Part shown: positions 6,847 to 15,192 of the stretch, piece after piece
Layout of the letters: every line of letters starts with the position of its first letter
How positions within the stretch are numbered: the first letter of the stretch is position 1
From: Pseudomonas tensinigenes
Lineage (GTDB): Bacteria > Pseudomonadota > Gammaproteobacteria > Pseudomonadales > Pseudomonadaceae
Length of the DNA: 64,000 bases
Direction: 5' to 3'
NCBI RefSeq assembly: GCF_014268445.2
Contig: NZ_CP077089.1
Location: 1,667,501 to 1,731,500 of the forward strand
Notes under the pieces: generated by a model
What the model was told of the DNA's origin: nothing
The model's input: only the letters and a program-made list of their open reading frames with translations
The model's database searches: none
Translations under genes and position numbers: made by a program

Positions 6847-8460
6847 TTAGTCATTCAGGCCGAGAATGTCGCGCGCCACAGCCTCGGCAATCCGAATCCC
6901 GTCAACACCCGCAGACAGAATCCCGCCCGCATAACCCGCGCCTTCACCGGCCGGGAACAAGCCCTTCACGTTCATGCTCTGCAGCGTCTCGTTACGGGTA
7001 ATACGCAGCGGCGACGAAGTGCGCGTCTCGATGCCAGTCAACACCGCATCGTGCAGCGAATACCCGCGAATCTGCTTCTCGAACGCCGGCAAGGCTTCAC
7101 GGATCGCCTCAATGGCAAAATCCGGCAAGGCCAGGGCCAGATCACCCAACGCCACACCCGGTTTGTACGACGGCTCGACTTCGCCCAGCTCGGTTGAAGG
7201 AATGTCGTTGATGAAGTCGCCAACCAACTGCGCCGGGGCTTTGTAGTCGCTGCCGCCAAGAATGAACGCATGAGATTCCAGACGTTCCTGCAACTCGATG
7301 CCAGCGAGCGGGCCGCCCGGGTAATCGACTTCCGGGGTGATGCCGACGACGATGCCGGAGTTGGCATTGCGCTCGTTACGCGAGTACTGGCTCATGCCGT
7401 TGGTGACCACGCGGTTCGGCTCGGACGTCGCCGCGACCACGGTGCCGCCCGGGCACATGCAGAAGCTGTAGACCGAGCGGCCGTTCTTGGCGTGGTGCAC
7501 CAGTTTGTAGTCGGCGGCACCGAGTTTCGGGTGGCCGGCGTATTTGCCCAGACGCGCGCGGTCGATCAGCGATTGCGGGTGTTCGATGCGGAAACCCACC
7601 GAAAACGGCTTGGCTTCCATGAACACGCCACGGCTGTGGAGCATGCGGAAAGTGTCGCGCGCGCTGTGGCCGAGGGCCAGAACCACGTGTTTCGAATGCA
7701 GGGTTTCGCCGCTGGCCAGCTCGACGCCGACCAGTTGGCCGTCTTCGATCAGCACGTCGGTGACGCGTTCCTGGAAGCGCACTTCGCCGCCCAGTTCGCG
7801 GATCTGCTCGCGCATGTTTTCAACCATGCCGGTCAGACGGAACGTACCGATGTGCGGCTTGCTGACGTAGAGGATTTCTTCCGGCGCGCCGGCCTTGACG
7901 AACTCGTGCAGGACTTTGCGGCCAAGGAATTTCGGATCCTTGATCTGGCTGTACAGCTTGCCGTCGGAGAACGTGCCCGCGCCGCCTTCGCCGAACTGTA
8001 CGTTGGATTCCGGGTTGAGCACGCTTTTACGCCACAGGCCCCAGGTGTCTTTGGTGCGCTGGCGGACTTCGGTGCCGCGTTCGAGGACGATCGGCTTGAA
8101 GCCCATTTGCGCCAGCAGCAGGCCGGCGAAGATCCCGCACGGGCCGAAACCGACAACGATCGGACGCTGGCTCAGGTCTCTCGGCGCCTGACCGACGAAT
8201 TTGTAGCTGACATCCGGCGCCACGTTGACGTTACGGTCGTCGGAGAACTTGCCCAACACTTTGGCCTCGTCGCGCACTTCGAGGTCGATGGTGTAGATGA
8301 AGCACAGTTCGGAGGACTTTTTGCGCGCGTCGTAGCTGCGCTTGAACAAGGTGAAATCGAGCAAGTCATCGCTGGCGATGCCCAGGCGCTGCACGATGGC
8401 AGGGCGCAGGTCTTCTTCTGGATGGTCGATTGGCAGCTTGAGTTCAGTGATTCGTAACAT
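6847..8460 (-). CDS. FAD-dependent dehydrogenase (COG2509-like)
   Basis: This 537-residue flavoprotein is an uncharacterised NAD(P)/FAD-dependent oxidoreductase of the COG2509 type. The dinucleotide-binding motif IVVGFGPCGIFAG is near residue 105, ahead of an acidic end of the second strand (VLERG). FGEGGAGTFSDGKL follows, and the second FAD contact, GLFPAGEGAGYAGGI, is near the C-terminus. A small N-terminal domain (MLRITELKLPIDH) precedes the Rossmann fold. The ATG at 8460 was chosen over an upstream in-frame codon because homologues start with MLRI. Substrate unknown. Confidence 0.82.
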   Translation of the reverse strand: MLRITELKLPIDHPEEDLRPAIVQRLGIASDDLLDFTLFKRSYDARKKSSELCFIYTIDLEVRDEAKVLGKFSDDRNVNVAPDVSYKFVGQAPRDLSQRPIVVGFGPCGIFAGLLLAQMGFKPIVLERGTEVRQRTKDTWGLWRKSVLNPESNVQFGEGGAGTFSDGKLYSQIKDPKFLGRKVLHEFVKAGAPEEILYVSKPHIGTFRLTGMVENMREQIRELGGEVRFQERVTDVLIEDGQLVGVELASGETLHSKHVVLALGHSARDTFRMLHSRGVFMEAKPFSVGFRIEHPQSLIDRARLGKYAGHPKLGAADYKLVHHAKNGRSVYSFCMCPGGTVVAATSEPNRVVTNGMSQYSRNERNANSGIVVGITPEVDYPGGPLAGIELQERLESHAFILGGSDYKAPAQLVGDFINDIPSTELGEVEPSYKPGVALGDLALALPDFAIEAIREALPAFEKQIRGYSLHDAVLTGIETRTSSPLRITRNETLQSMNVKGLFPAGEGAGYAGGILSAGVDGIRIAEAVARDILGLND

Positions 8461-8557
8461 GGCGAGGATCCGGGTTCGCGGGGCGCACAACTGCGCCAGG
8501 GCGTTTGAAGACCGCGATTATAAGCCGCAAAGGCCGGATCCGGTGAGGCTAAAACGC

Positions 8558-9211
8558 TCAGTCGTTGCGCGATCCGCCGAAATACCCGCAACCGCGCTGC
8601 ACTTGGCCGTCGATGCGCAACTCGGCGCTCATGTGCTGCACGCTGCCGGTGTTGCTGTCGACGCAACGCTGCGGCGCGACCCACAATTCGATGCGCTGGT
8701 TGTTGGCTTCACTGCTCAGATTGAAGCGGCCATCGCCCAATTGATCTTCGATATATGGCACGGCAAGTGGCGGCTGACCTTCGCGGTCGATGACCATGCC
8801 TTTGCCGCTGACTTTGACGTTCCATTCCGGGCCATGGCCGGTGGTGCGCAGGATCAGCAGTTTGAAGTTGGGGTCATCGCAGGCAGTGCCGGAGCGTTCG
8901 ACGCGGTACAACTGAGTCAGGTCGAGTCGATCGCCGGCCACCTTGCCGCGCACATCGGCGAACAGCTTGCCCTGTTCATCGGCGAGGGTGGCAGCCTCTT
9001 GCAGGATGCTGGTGCCGCCGACGTCATTGACCACCAGTTGGCGCTGCTCCTGGCACGGCTGAAACACCAGTTTGCCGTCAGCGGCGGTCAGTTGCCCCTG
9101 CATCCGTGTCTGCCCGACGTGCGAGGCACTTTCTCGCTGGCCATCGAGCAACTGGCAAGCGGCAAACAACGGCAGCAGGGCAACAACGACCAACGAACGG
9201 GCAACACGCAT
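8558..9211 (-). CDS. putative lipoprotein, COG3650-like
   Basis: The product is about 217 residues. It has a lipoprotein signal peptide (MRVARSLVVVALLPLFAAC, Cys about 19), so it should be lipid-anchored in the envelope. The C-terminal half (LLILRTTGHGPEWNVKV ... CGYFGG) resembles the small beta-rich COG3650 family, with cysteines that could pair (CDD, QRC, GCGY). ATG 9211 has GGAGA seven bases upstream, better than the in-frame codon at 9229. Function unknown. Confidence 0.7.
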   Translation of the reverse strand: MRVARSLVVVALLPLFAACQLLDGQRESASHVGQTRMQGQLTAADGKLVFQPCQEQRQLVVNDVGGTSILQEAATLADEQGKLFADVRGKVAGDRLDLTQLYRVERSGTACDDPNFKLLILRTTGHGPEWNVKVSGKGMVIDREGQPPLAVPYIEDQLGDGRFNLSSEANNQRIELWVAPQRCVDSNTGSVQHMSAELRIDGQVQRGCGYFGGSRND

Positions 9212-9270
9212 TTTCGGCTCTCCAGACAAGTGCCGCCACGTTACGCAGCCTGACCGTTCATCACAAGGGT

Positions 9271-9870
9271 TTAGCCCACGTGAAACGTCTGACCTGTCTG
9301 CAGGCCTTCGACACTTTTCGCGTAGGCCAATGCCACATCCGCCGCAGGAACCGGCTTGTAGCCACGGAAATACGGGGCGTAGCTGCCCATGGCTTCGAGC
9401 AGCACGGTCGGGCTGATCGAGTTCACTCGCAGACCGCGTGGCAGTTCGATGGCGGCGGCGCGGACGAAGCTGTCCAGAGCACCGTTGACCAGCGCTGCCG
9501 ATGCGCCGCTGCGGATTGGATCGTGGCTGAGCACGCCGGTGGTGAAGGTGAACGAGGCGCCGTCGTTGGCGAATTCGCGGCCGATCAGCAGCAGATTGAC
9601 CTGGCCCATCAGCTTGTCTTTGAGGCCGAGAGCGAAGCTGTCTTCCGTCATCTCGCCCAGCGGTGCGAAGGTGACGTTGCCGGCAGCGCAGACCAGTGCA
9701 TCGAACTTGCCGGTCTTTTCGAACAGTTTGCGGATCGACGCGCTGTCGCTGATATCCACTTGCAAATCACCGCTGCTGCGCCCGATACGAATGACTTCGT
9801 GGCGTTGCGAGAGTTCTTTGTCCACCGCCGAACCAATAGTGCCGCCAGCGCCTATCAACAGAATCTTCAT
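9271..9870 (-). CDS. short-chain dehydrogenase without the usual catalytic Tyr
   Basis: This is a 199-residue SDR-type Rossmann protein with MKILLIGAGGTIGSAV as the NAD(P)-binding motif and CAAGN as the NNAG-like motif. Where a classical SDR has YxxxK, this protein reads SGASAALVNGALDSFVRAAA, so the active-site Tyr and Lys are absent while the helix is kept. It may use another residue, act on a non-standard substrate or be a sensor. ATG 9870 has AGGTACAG upstream. It is divergent from the LysR regulator at 9975, the usual arrangement for regulator and target. Confidence 0.78.
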   Translation of the reverse strand: MKILLIGAGGTIGSAVDKELSQRHEVIRIGRSSGDLQVDISDSASIRKLFEKTGKFDALVCAAGNVTFAPLGEMTEDSFALGLKDKLMGQVNLLLIGREFANDGASFTFTTGVLSHDPIRSGASAALVNGALDSFVRAAAIELPRGLRVNSISPTVLLEAMGSYAPYFRGYKPVPAADVALAYAKSVEGLQTGQTFHVG

Positions 9871-9974
9871 CGAGCTGTACCTCAAGTGAGTGAACGAGGT
9901 TTCAGTCTAGAGTGGTTTTTTCTGCGGATAAGCGCACTAATAGGCAACCTTTGGTTTTCAAATGGAAACAATCC

Positions 9975-10889
9975 ATGAGCGAGATGGATGATCTGGCGGC
10001 GTTCGCGGTGCTGATCGAGGCCGGCAGTTTTACCCTGGCAGCGCAGCAATTGGGCTGCAGCAAGGGCCAGCTGTCCAAGCGCATCAGCCAGCTTGAAGCG
10101 CAGTTTTCTGTGGTGTTGCTGCAACGCACTACCCGGCGCTTGAGCCTGACCGCCGCCGGCGCAGCATTGTTGCCGCAGGCCCAGGCGCTGGTCGTCCAGG
10201 TGGAAAGGGCGCGTCAGGCCTTGGCGCGGTTGAAGGACGACATGGCCGGCCCGGTGCGCATGACGGTGCCGGTGTCGCTGGGCGAAACCTTCTTCGAGGG
10301 TTTGTTGCTGGAGTTCTCGCATCAATACCCTGAGGTGCAGATTGAGCTGGAGCTGAACAACAGTTATCGCGATCTGTCACGGGACGGCTTTGATCTGGCG
10401 ATCCGCAGCGAGGTGGCCAATGACCAACGACTGGTGGCCAAACCGTTGCTGGCCTGGCAGGAAATGACCTGCGCCAGCCCGGCGTATCTCGAGCGTTTCG
10501 GTGAACCGCTGACACCGCAAGCACTGGTCGAACATCGCTGTTTGCTCAATAGCCACTACAGCGGGCGCGAAGAGTGGCTGTATCACCAGCAGCATGAATT
10601 GTTGCGGGTACGCGTGTCAGGACCGTTTGCCAGCAACCATTACAACTTGCTGAAGAAAGCCGCACTCAGCGGCGCCGGTATCGCGCGATTGCCTTCCTAC
10701 CTGTTGCAGGCGGAATTGGCTGACGGCCGATTACGCTGGCTCCTGCGCGACTTTCAGACCCGGCGTATGCCGATGTATCTGGTGCATCCGTATCAGGGCG
10801 GCTTGCCGAAACGCACGCAGGTGCTGGCGGATTATTTGATCGGCTGGTTCAAGCGCAGCGGCGAGGCGCTGGATCGACTTCAGCGCTGA
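9975..10889 (+). CDS. LysR-family transcriptional regulator
   Basis: This is a 304-residue LysR-type regulator. The N-terminal winged helix-turn-helix (MDDLAAFAVLIEAGSFTLAA ... SKGQLSKRISQLE) is followed by the linker TTRRLSLTAAG and a substrate-binding domain. It lacks a recognisable inducer clue. It is divergent from the SDR gene with about 100 bp between, so it probably controls that gene from the shared region 9871-9974. The ATG at 9975 lies after a longer open stretch from 9912 but starts the conserved domain. Confidence 0.88.
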   Translation: MSEMDDLAAFAVLIEAGSFTLAAQQLGCSKGQLSKRISQLEAQFSVVLLQRTTRRLSLTAAGAALLPQAQALVVQVERARQALARLKDDMAGPVRMTVPVSLGETFFEGLLLEFSHQYPEVQIELELNNSYRDLSRDGFDLAIRSEVANDQRLVAKPLLAWQEMTCASPAYLERFGEPLTPQALVEHRCLLNSHYSGREEWLYHQQHELLRVRVSGPFASNHYNLLKKAALSGAGIARLPSYLLQAELADGRLRWLLRDFQTRRMPMYLVHPYQGGLPKRTQVLADYLIGWFKRSGEALDRLQR

Positions 10890-10910
10890 TCATATGAACA
10901 TAAACCCCAT

Positions 10911-10994
10911 GTAGGAGCTGCCGAAGGCTGCGATCTTTTGATTTTGTTTTTTTCAAAGCAAGATCAAAAGATCGCAGCCTTCGGCAGCTCCTAC
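10911..10994. repeat. inverted repeat of the GTAGGAGCTGCCGAAGG family
   Basis: A near-perfect palindrome with arms GTAGGAGCTGCCGAAGGCTG and its reverse, plus GATCTTTTGAT, around a T-rich centre. It lies between convergent genes and can form a very long hairpin. Same family at 13578-13665 and 40756-40831. Confidence 0.9.
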
Positions 10995-11004
10995 AGGTCG
11001 GCGT

Positions 11005-11481
11005 TCAGTTGGCGAAGTGGCGGGCGATCAGATGATCAATCGACAACTTGCCCGGCCCTGTTGCCATCAGATACAGCAACACCGCCGCCCAGGTGCCGTG
11101 AGTCGGATAGGCATCGGGGTACACAAACAGTTGAATGACCAATGTCATACCCAACAACGCCAACGCCGAAAACCGTGTAGCGAAGCCAATCAGGATCAGC
11201 AGCGGGAAAAAGTGTTCGGCGAACGCCGCCATGTGCGCGGCAATCTCTGGCGACAGCAGTGGCACGTGGTATTCGCTCTTGAACAACGGAATGGTCGAAT
11301 CGGCCAGACGTGGCCAGCCGACTTGAAAGGTGCCGTCGATCAGGTCAATGGCCAAACCTTCAATCTTGGTCTGTCCTGATTTCCAGAACACTGCGGCAAT
11401 CGAGAAACGCGCAATGAACGCGACCAGGCTGTGGGGGATTTTTTCCAGCAGCGCGATGGCGCGGGTGATGAGCGTTTTCAT
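11005..11481 (-). CDS. DoxX-family membrane protein of bufferin operon
   Basis: This is a 158-residue membrane protein with about four hydrophobic segments and the DoxX-type opening (ALLEKIPHSLVAFIARFSIAAVFWKSGQTKI). It is the last gene of the leftward four-gene operon at 11005-13451, and its ATG overlaps the stop of the DUF2063 gene by four bases. DoxX proteins recur as the fourth member of DUF2282/DUF692/DUF2063 operons (BufD/HvfD/GigD position). A role in redox handling or membrane association of the metal-binding peptide is assumed, not shown. Confidence 0.82.
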   Translation of the reverse strand: MKTLITRAIALLEKIPHSLVAFIARFSIAAVFWKSGQTKIEGLAIDLIDGTFQVGWPRLADSTIPLFKSEYHVPLLSPEIAAHMAAFAEHFFPLLILIGFATRFSALALLGMTLVIQLFVYPDAYPTHGTWAAVLLYLMATGPGKLSIDHLIARHFAN

Positions 11482-12236
11482 GGCAGTTCCTTGCTATTCA
11501 AGTGGGTAATGGCGTTGCGCGCGATCAGTAAGCCGAGGGTTTGCGCAAGGTCGAATTCAGGGCTGTTTTCAGCCGCTGCCAAGAGGGGCTGTCCATCGAT
11601 CAGGTTGCGGATAAACGTGCTGGCGCCGGGGTCGAGGGCAAACACTTCGACGTCCAGGTCATTGCGCAACACCAGCGCGTGTTGCCTTTGGTTGACGTCG
11701 ATCCCCTCCAGCGTCAAGTCGTGTTGATGTGCGCCCCAGATCGCGACTACGGCATAGGCTGAGTCGAGCAGGTGAAGGGAGGGATGAAGGTCGAGGCGCA
11801 GCTCACTCAGCGTTTGCACATCAGCCAGTGCTGCCGTGATCTGTTCCGCGCGCACGGGCAGGGCGTCGGCCGCGTGGTAGGCGAGGGTGCGCAGGTGCTC
11901 AAGGCGCGCGACATCGGCCAGATAGGGCACGCTCGAGGCGGGTTCGAATGTCTGGATAAAGGCGGCGAACGCTTCGCCATAGCGATTCATCAACGGACTC
12001 TGCGGCGGCTGCTGTTGGACGAAAACGGCCGCCATGGCGCGAAAGAATTCATCGCCGACCAATTGCGCAACCACCGGGTAACTGTCGCTCAACGCATTGA
12101 TCAGCGAACCCTGTACGTTATTGCGATACACCGCAAAGCGGCTTGCCGGATCGGCACCGTTGGCGCTGCACAGACCTTCGGGGCAGGGTAACCGTGTGTC
12201 GAGGAGCGCGGCAGCGAAATCGCGTTGCGCGCTCAT
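11478..12236 (-). CDS. bufC: DUF2063 protein, partner of the MNIO enzyme (BufC-like)
   Basis: The 252-residue product matches the DUF2063 family (HvfC/BufC). The N-terminal half holds the characteristic [29 protein letters not shown] segment, parts of which recur in all members. The C-terminal half is a beta-rich domain thought to bind the precursor. It works with the DUF692 enzyme, with which it overlaps by four bases (ATGA), so the two are translationally coupled. Function comes from the family, not from anything tested here. Confidence 0.85.
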   Translation of the reverse strand: MSAQRDFAAALLDTRLPCPEGLCSANGADPASRFAVYRNNVQGSLINALSDSYPVVAQLVGDEFFRAMAAVFVQQQPPQSPLMNRYGEAFAAFIQTFEPASSVPYLADVARLEHLRTLAYHAADALPVRAEQITAALADVQTLSELRLDLHPSLHLLDSAYAVVAIWGAHQHDLTLEGIDVNQRQHALVLRNDLDVEVFALDPGASTFIRNLIDGQPLLAAAENSPEFDLAQTLGLLIARNAITHLNSKELP

Positions 12237-13129
12237 GTGCGTGCTCCAGCATCCAGCAAAAGTGCATCAGCTTGCTGAGCTTCCGCCAGTAGCACCGCAA
12301 ACGCCGGCACTTGATTGTCGCGCTCGATCAACGTCGCCACCGGGCCGATGCGTTGCAGCACTTGCCGGTACAAACCCCAGACGGCTTGATCGATCGGCGC
12401 GCCGTGATCGTCGATCAGCAAGCGATCGCCAAGGCTGTCGCTATCTTCGGCGAACCCGGCCAGATGAATTTCAGCCACCGTGTGTAATGGCAGCGCATCG
12501 AGATACGCCAGTGGATCACGCTGATGGTTCACGCAAGAAACGTAGACATTGTTGACGTCCAGCAGCAGGCCACAGCCGCTGCGGCGGATGACCTCGGCGA
12601 TGAAATCTGCCTCATCGAGGGTTGAGCGTTGAAACGCCAGATAGGTTGCCGGATTCTCCAGCAGCATTGGCCGTTTGAGCGTGTTCTGCACTTGATCGAT
12701 ATGCTCGCAGACGCGATTCAACGTCGGCGTGTCATAAGCCAGCGGCAGTAGATCATTGAGGAACACCGGGCCATGGCTCGACCAGGCCAGGTGTTCGGAA
12801 AAGGCTTGCGGTTGATAGCGCTGAATCAGCTCGGCAAGGCGTTGAAGATGTTGTTTATCCAGCGGCCCTTCAGCACCGATGGACAAGCCGACACCGTGCA
12901 ACGACAGTGGATACTGCTCGCGGATCAAACCGAGAAAATGATGAAACGGACCGCCGGCCACCATGTAGTTTTCGGCGTGGACTTCGAAGAAACCGATGTC
13001 CGGTTGTGAGCCGAGCACTTCACGAAAGTGCCCGGTCTTGAGTCCCAGCCCGGCACGGGACGGGAGCCCGGTGCGGGCTGCCTGAGTGCGGGGTTGGGCA
13101 TGGTCATTGATCGTGAGCATGTTCGTCAC
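12233..13129 (-). CDS. bufB: DUF692 multinuclear iron oxidative enzyme (BufB-like, UPF0276)
   Basis: This 298-residue protein of the DUF692/MNIO family has a TIM-barrel with several His/Asp/Glu iron ligands: [41 protein letters not shown] and DDHG. These enzymes oxidatively modify cysteines of small precursor peptides. Beside a DUF2282 precursor it is the bufferin synthase type, which makes copper-binding thiooxazoles. GTG at 13129 is used here; the ATG at 13120 is an alternative. It follows the precursor gene by 16 bp. Confidence 0.88.
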   Translation of the reverse strand: MTNMLTINDHAQPRTQAARTGLPSRAGLGLKTGHFREVLGSQPDIGFFEVHAENYMVAGGPFHHFLGLIREQYPLSLHGVGLSIGAEGPLDKQHLQRLAELIQRYQPQAFSEHLAWSSHGPVFLNDLLPLAYDTPTLNRVCEHIDQVQNTLKRPMLLENPATYLAFQRSTLDEADFIAEVIRRSGCGLLLDVNNVYVSCVNHQRDPLAYLDALPLHTVAEIHLAGFAEDSDSLGDRLLIDDHGAPIDQAVWGLYRQVLQRIGPVATLIERDNQVPAFAVLLAEAQQADALLLDAGART

Positions 13130-13145
13130 TCAGGCAGGCCAACGA

Positions 13146-13451
13146 TCAGGACTTGGCTTTGAAGGCTTGCATCTGACCGAAACCGGTCGGCGAAGTCTTG
13201 CTCTCAGTGGTAGCGCAGGTGCCCTTTGGAACGAGTTTCCAGGCGTTGGCCTGGTAGTCCATTTTCGCCGTGCCGGCACAGGTAGTGCCTGCACCTGCGG
13301 CGCAATCGTTGTGACCTTTCATGGCCACGCCGAAGCATTTTTCCATGTCGGCGTCTGCGGCATGGACGGTCGATACAGCAGCCATGCTCAGGGCAGAACC
13401 AAGGGCCAGAACCAGGGCAGTAGCGGACAGGGTGCGGGTGGTAGCAGTCAT
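13146..13451 (-). CDS. bufA1: bufferin precursor, DUF2282 (BufA1-like)
   Basis: This 101-residue secreted peptide precursor has a signal peptide of about 31 residues (cleavage near VHA|ADAD) and a mature core with exactly four cysteines (about 39, 50, 58 and 79) in [23 protein letters not shown] and KGTC. That is the BufA1 pattern; the cysteines are the sites modified by the DUF692 enzyme to chelate copper in the periplasm. The ATG at 13451 has GGAGAAAC upstream. It is the first gene of the operon. No sigma factor gene is next to it, so the control differs from operons that carry one. Confidence 0.85.
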   Translation of the reverse strand: MTATTRTLSATALVLALGSALSMAAVSTVHAADADMEKCFGVAMKGHNDCAAGAGTTCAGTAKMDYQANAWKLVPKGTCATTESKTSPTGFGQMQAFKAKS

Positions 13452-13767
13452 GATGTTTCTCCAGTCTTGTTCAGGGTTTTTACAAGCGCGATTGCGCTTG
13501 CTTGTCCCTCTAGAGAAAGCTCATGGCGATGCGTTACAGCCCAACCAAATCTTTTTCAGAAAAAACGCGCATCACCTGTAGGAGCTGCCGAAGGCTGCGA
13601 TCTTTTGATCTTGATTCTGTTTTAAAAATCAAAGTCAAAAGATCGCAGCCTTCGGCAGCTCCTACAGGGGGAATCCACCTCACCGGTTTTTTCCACTCTG
13701 TCATGCGTGTTCTATAGTCAACTCGAAGGCCCTCTTTGCCTGGGCCGATTTACCAGGACGGTATCTC
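13452..13767. other. intergenic region between bufferin operon and halovibrin-like genes
   Basis: This 316-bp divergent region should hold the promoters of the leftward buf operon and the rightward gene at 13768. Its middle is taken up by a long REP-family palindrome (13578-13665), which separates the two. I see no clear sigma-factor or metal-regulator site. Confidence 0.6.
13578..13665. repeat. inverted repeat of the GTAGGAGCTGCCGAAGG family
   Basis: Long palindrome with arms GTAGGAGCTGCCGAAGGCTG and reverse, followed by GATCTTTTGA, around an AT-rich centre. Second of three copies in the window. Confidence 0.9.
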
Positions 13768-15159
13768 ATGAAAAAGGATCGCTCGGATTCACCTGTGCTA
13801 TCGCGCCGGTTTTCATGTTTTGTTTTGGCCTGCACATTCCCCTTGTGGTTCAGTTCGGCGGCTGCCCAGACAGTCTCCGATCCGCAGGACACCCTCAAAC
13901 GCATCAACCTCAACTACAACACCCTCAAGGACGCCTGCCAGGAACCCGACACGGGTGCTGCACGCGGCCTCTACTATTGCAGCGGTGTGACCTTGCGAAT
14001 GGTCAACGACGGGCCCTTCAATCCTTGGGATTACAGCCCTTACGCGATCAAGATCGGCGCGACTTCCTACTCGTGGATCCGCAAGGATCTGAGCACGCGA
14101 ATTCTTATTCACCCGGCCGGTTTCATTCTGCGCACGCCCACCGATGCGGCGGCTCTGAAGCTGCCGGTCAAGGAGCAGGGATTTACCTGCATCTACGCAT
14201 TCGACGGCGGCACCGGGCCTGAGCGCAAGTGGTATGGCTGCGGCTTTTTCGACAGCCGTGAGCCGCCGCGCACCGCTCAAGGCGCGATGAACAATCGCAA
14301 TGCCGCGCTGGCCTATGGTACCTGCGCCGAAGCCGGGGTCAGTACCGCCGAGCAGTGGACGCAGAAATACACCGGGTTGATGAAGGGCCCGATCCAATAT
14401 GGTCAGTGTTCATGGAACGCGGAAAAACCCAGCGACTGGAAAGCGATGATCCGCGTCCACGAGTCACGGCCGAACACCACCAACAAAGACCCTTTTGCCT
14501 TCAGTGCCCAGGTCAACGAATTCATGTTGAAGAACGCCACGGCGACCAACGATGGCAGCGAAAACATGAAGTACATCGATGCTTTTATCTACAACGTCAA
14601 CAGCACACAGAACTTCGCCACGCGCGGTGATCAGGCGCCACCGAAACCGGAAAATGGCCTCAACAGCGCGCGCAACTTTCAGAAGAAACTCCACGCCCAA
14701 GGCTACAGCGTGCCGATCCTGCGCCTGGATTTCACCAAGCCGCCCGAGCAGCGCTTCAGTTATGTCGCCGCTGATCAGGCGATCGAGCCGATGATGGTAG
14801 GCGGCGTACAACCGACGCCCGTTGTGCCTGCGCCCGACTACATCGCCTCGGCCAATTGGATCAAGCGTTACGACCCGGGTACACGCAAGGATGAGTGGAG
14901 CTTGAGTGTGGTGCCCACATCGGCAGGGCGTGCCTTGCCCAACGAGCAACTCGGGGTTTTGTACGACCAGTTGTTCGCCCTCAAAGGGGCCGATAGCAAT
15001 TGGCGCGATAACGAAAGATCCGTTGGCAGCATGCGTCAGCAATTGGGCTGCGTCCTGGTCAATTACCGCGCCAAGACGCCGTGGAATCTCGAGCCGTTTC
15101 GCCCGGCGTTGTCGGACAGCGAGACTCGGGCAGCGGGGTGCAATCCGGTCCCGCGTTGA
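13768..15159 (+). CDS. secreted halovibrin-like / DUF2599 protein (first of tandem pair)
   Basis: The product is 463 residues with a signal peptide (hydrophobic stretch to about FSSAAAQ). The rest is soluble. The C-terminus (ASANWIKRYD, EWSLSVVPTSAGRAL, RQQLGCVLV, WNLEPFRP) matches the DUF2599-type end found in proteins annotated as halovibrin HvnA in Pseudomonas. Vibrio fischeri halovibrins are secreted NAD+ glycohydrolases/ADP-ribosyltransferases. I see no certain catalytic motif, so the enzyme activity is inferred only from the family name. The next gene is a paralogue 33 bp on, so they are co-transcribed. Confidence 0.6.
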   Translation: MKKDRSDSPVLSRRFSCFVLACTFPLWFSSAAAQTVSDPQDTLKRINLNYNTLKDACQEPDTGAARGLYYCSGVTLRMVNDGPFNPWDYSPYAIKIGATSYSWIRKDLSTRILIHPAGFILRTPTDAAALKLPVKEQGFTCIYAFDGGTGPERKWYGCGFFDSREPPRTAQGAMNNRNAALAYGTCAEAGVSTAEQWTQKYTGLMKGPIQYGQCSWNAEKPSDWKAMIRVHESRPNTTNKDPFAFSAQVNEFMLKNATATNDGSENMKYIDAFIYNVNSTQNFATRGDQAPPKPENGLNSARNFQKKLHAQGYSVPILRLDFTKPPEQRFSYVAADQAIEPMMVGGVQPTPVVPAPDYIASANWIKRYDPGTRKDEWSLSVVPTSAGRALPNEQLGVLYDQLFALKGADSNWRDNERSVGSMRQQLGCVLVNYRAKTPWNLEPFRPALSDSETRAAGCNPVPR

Positions 15160-15192
15160 AGATGTGTTTGGCTAATCAAGGAGATGCAAGCC

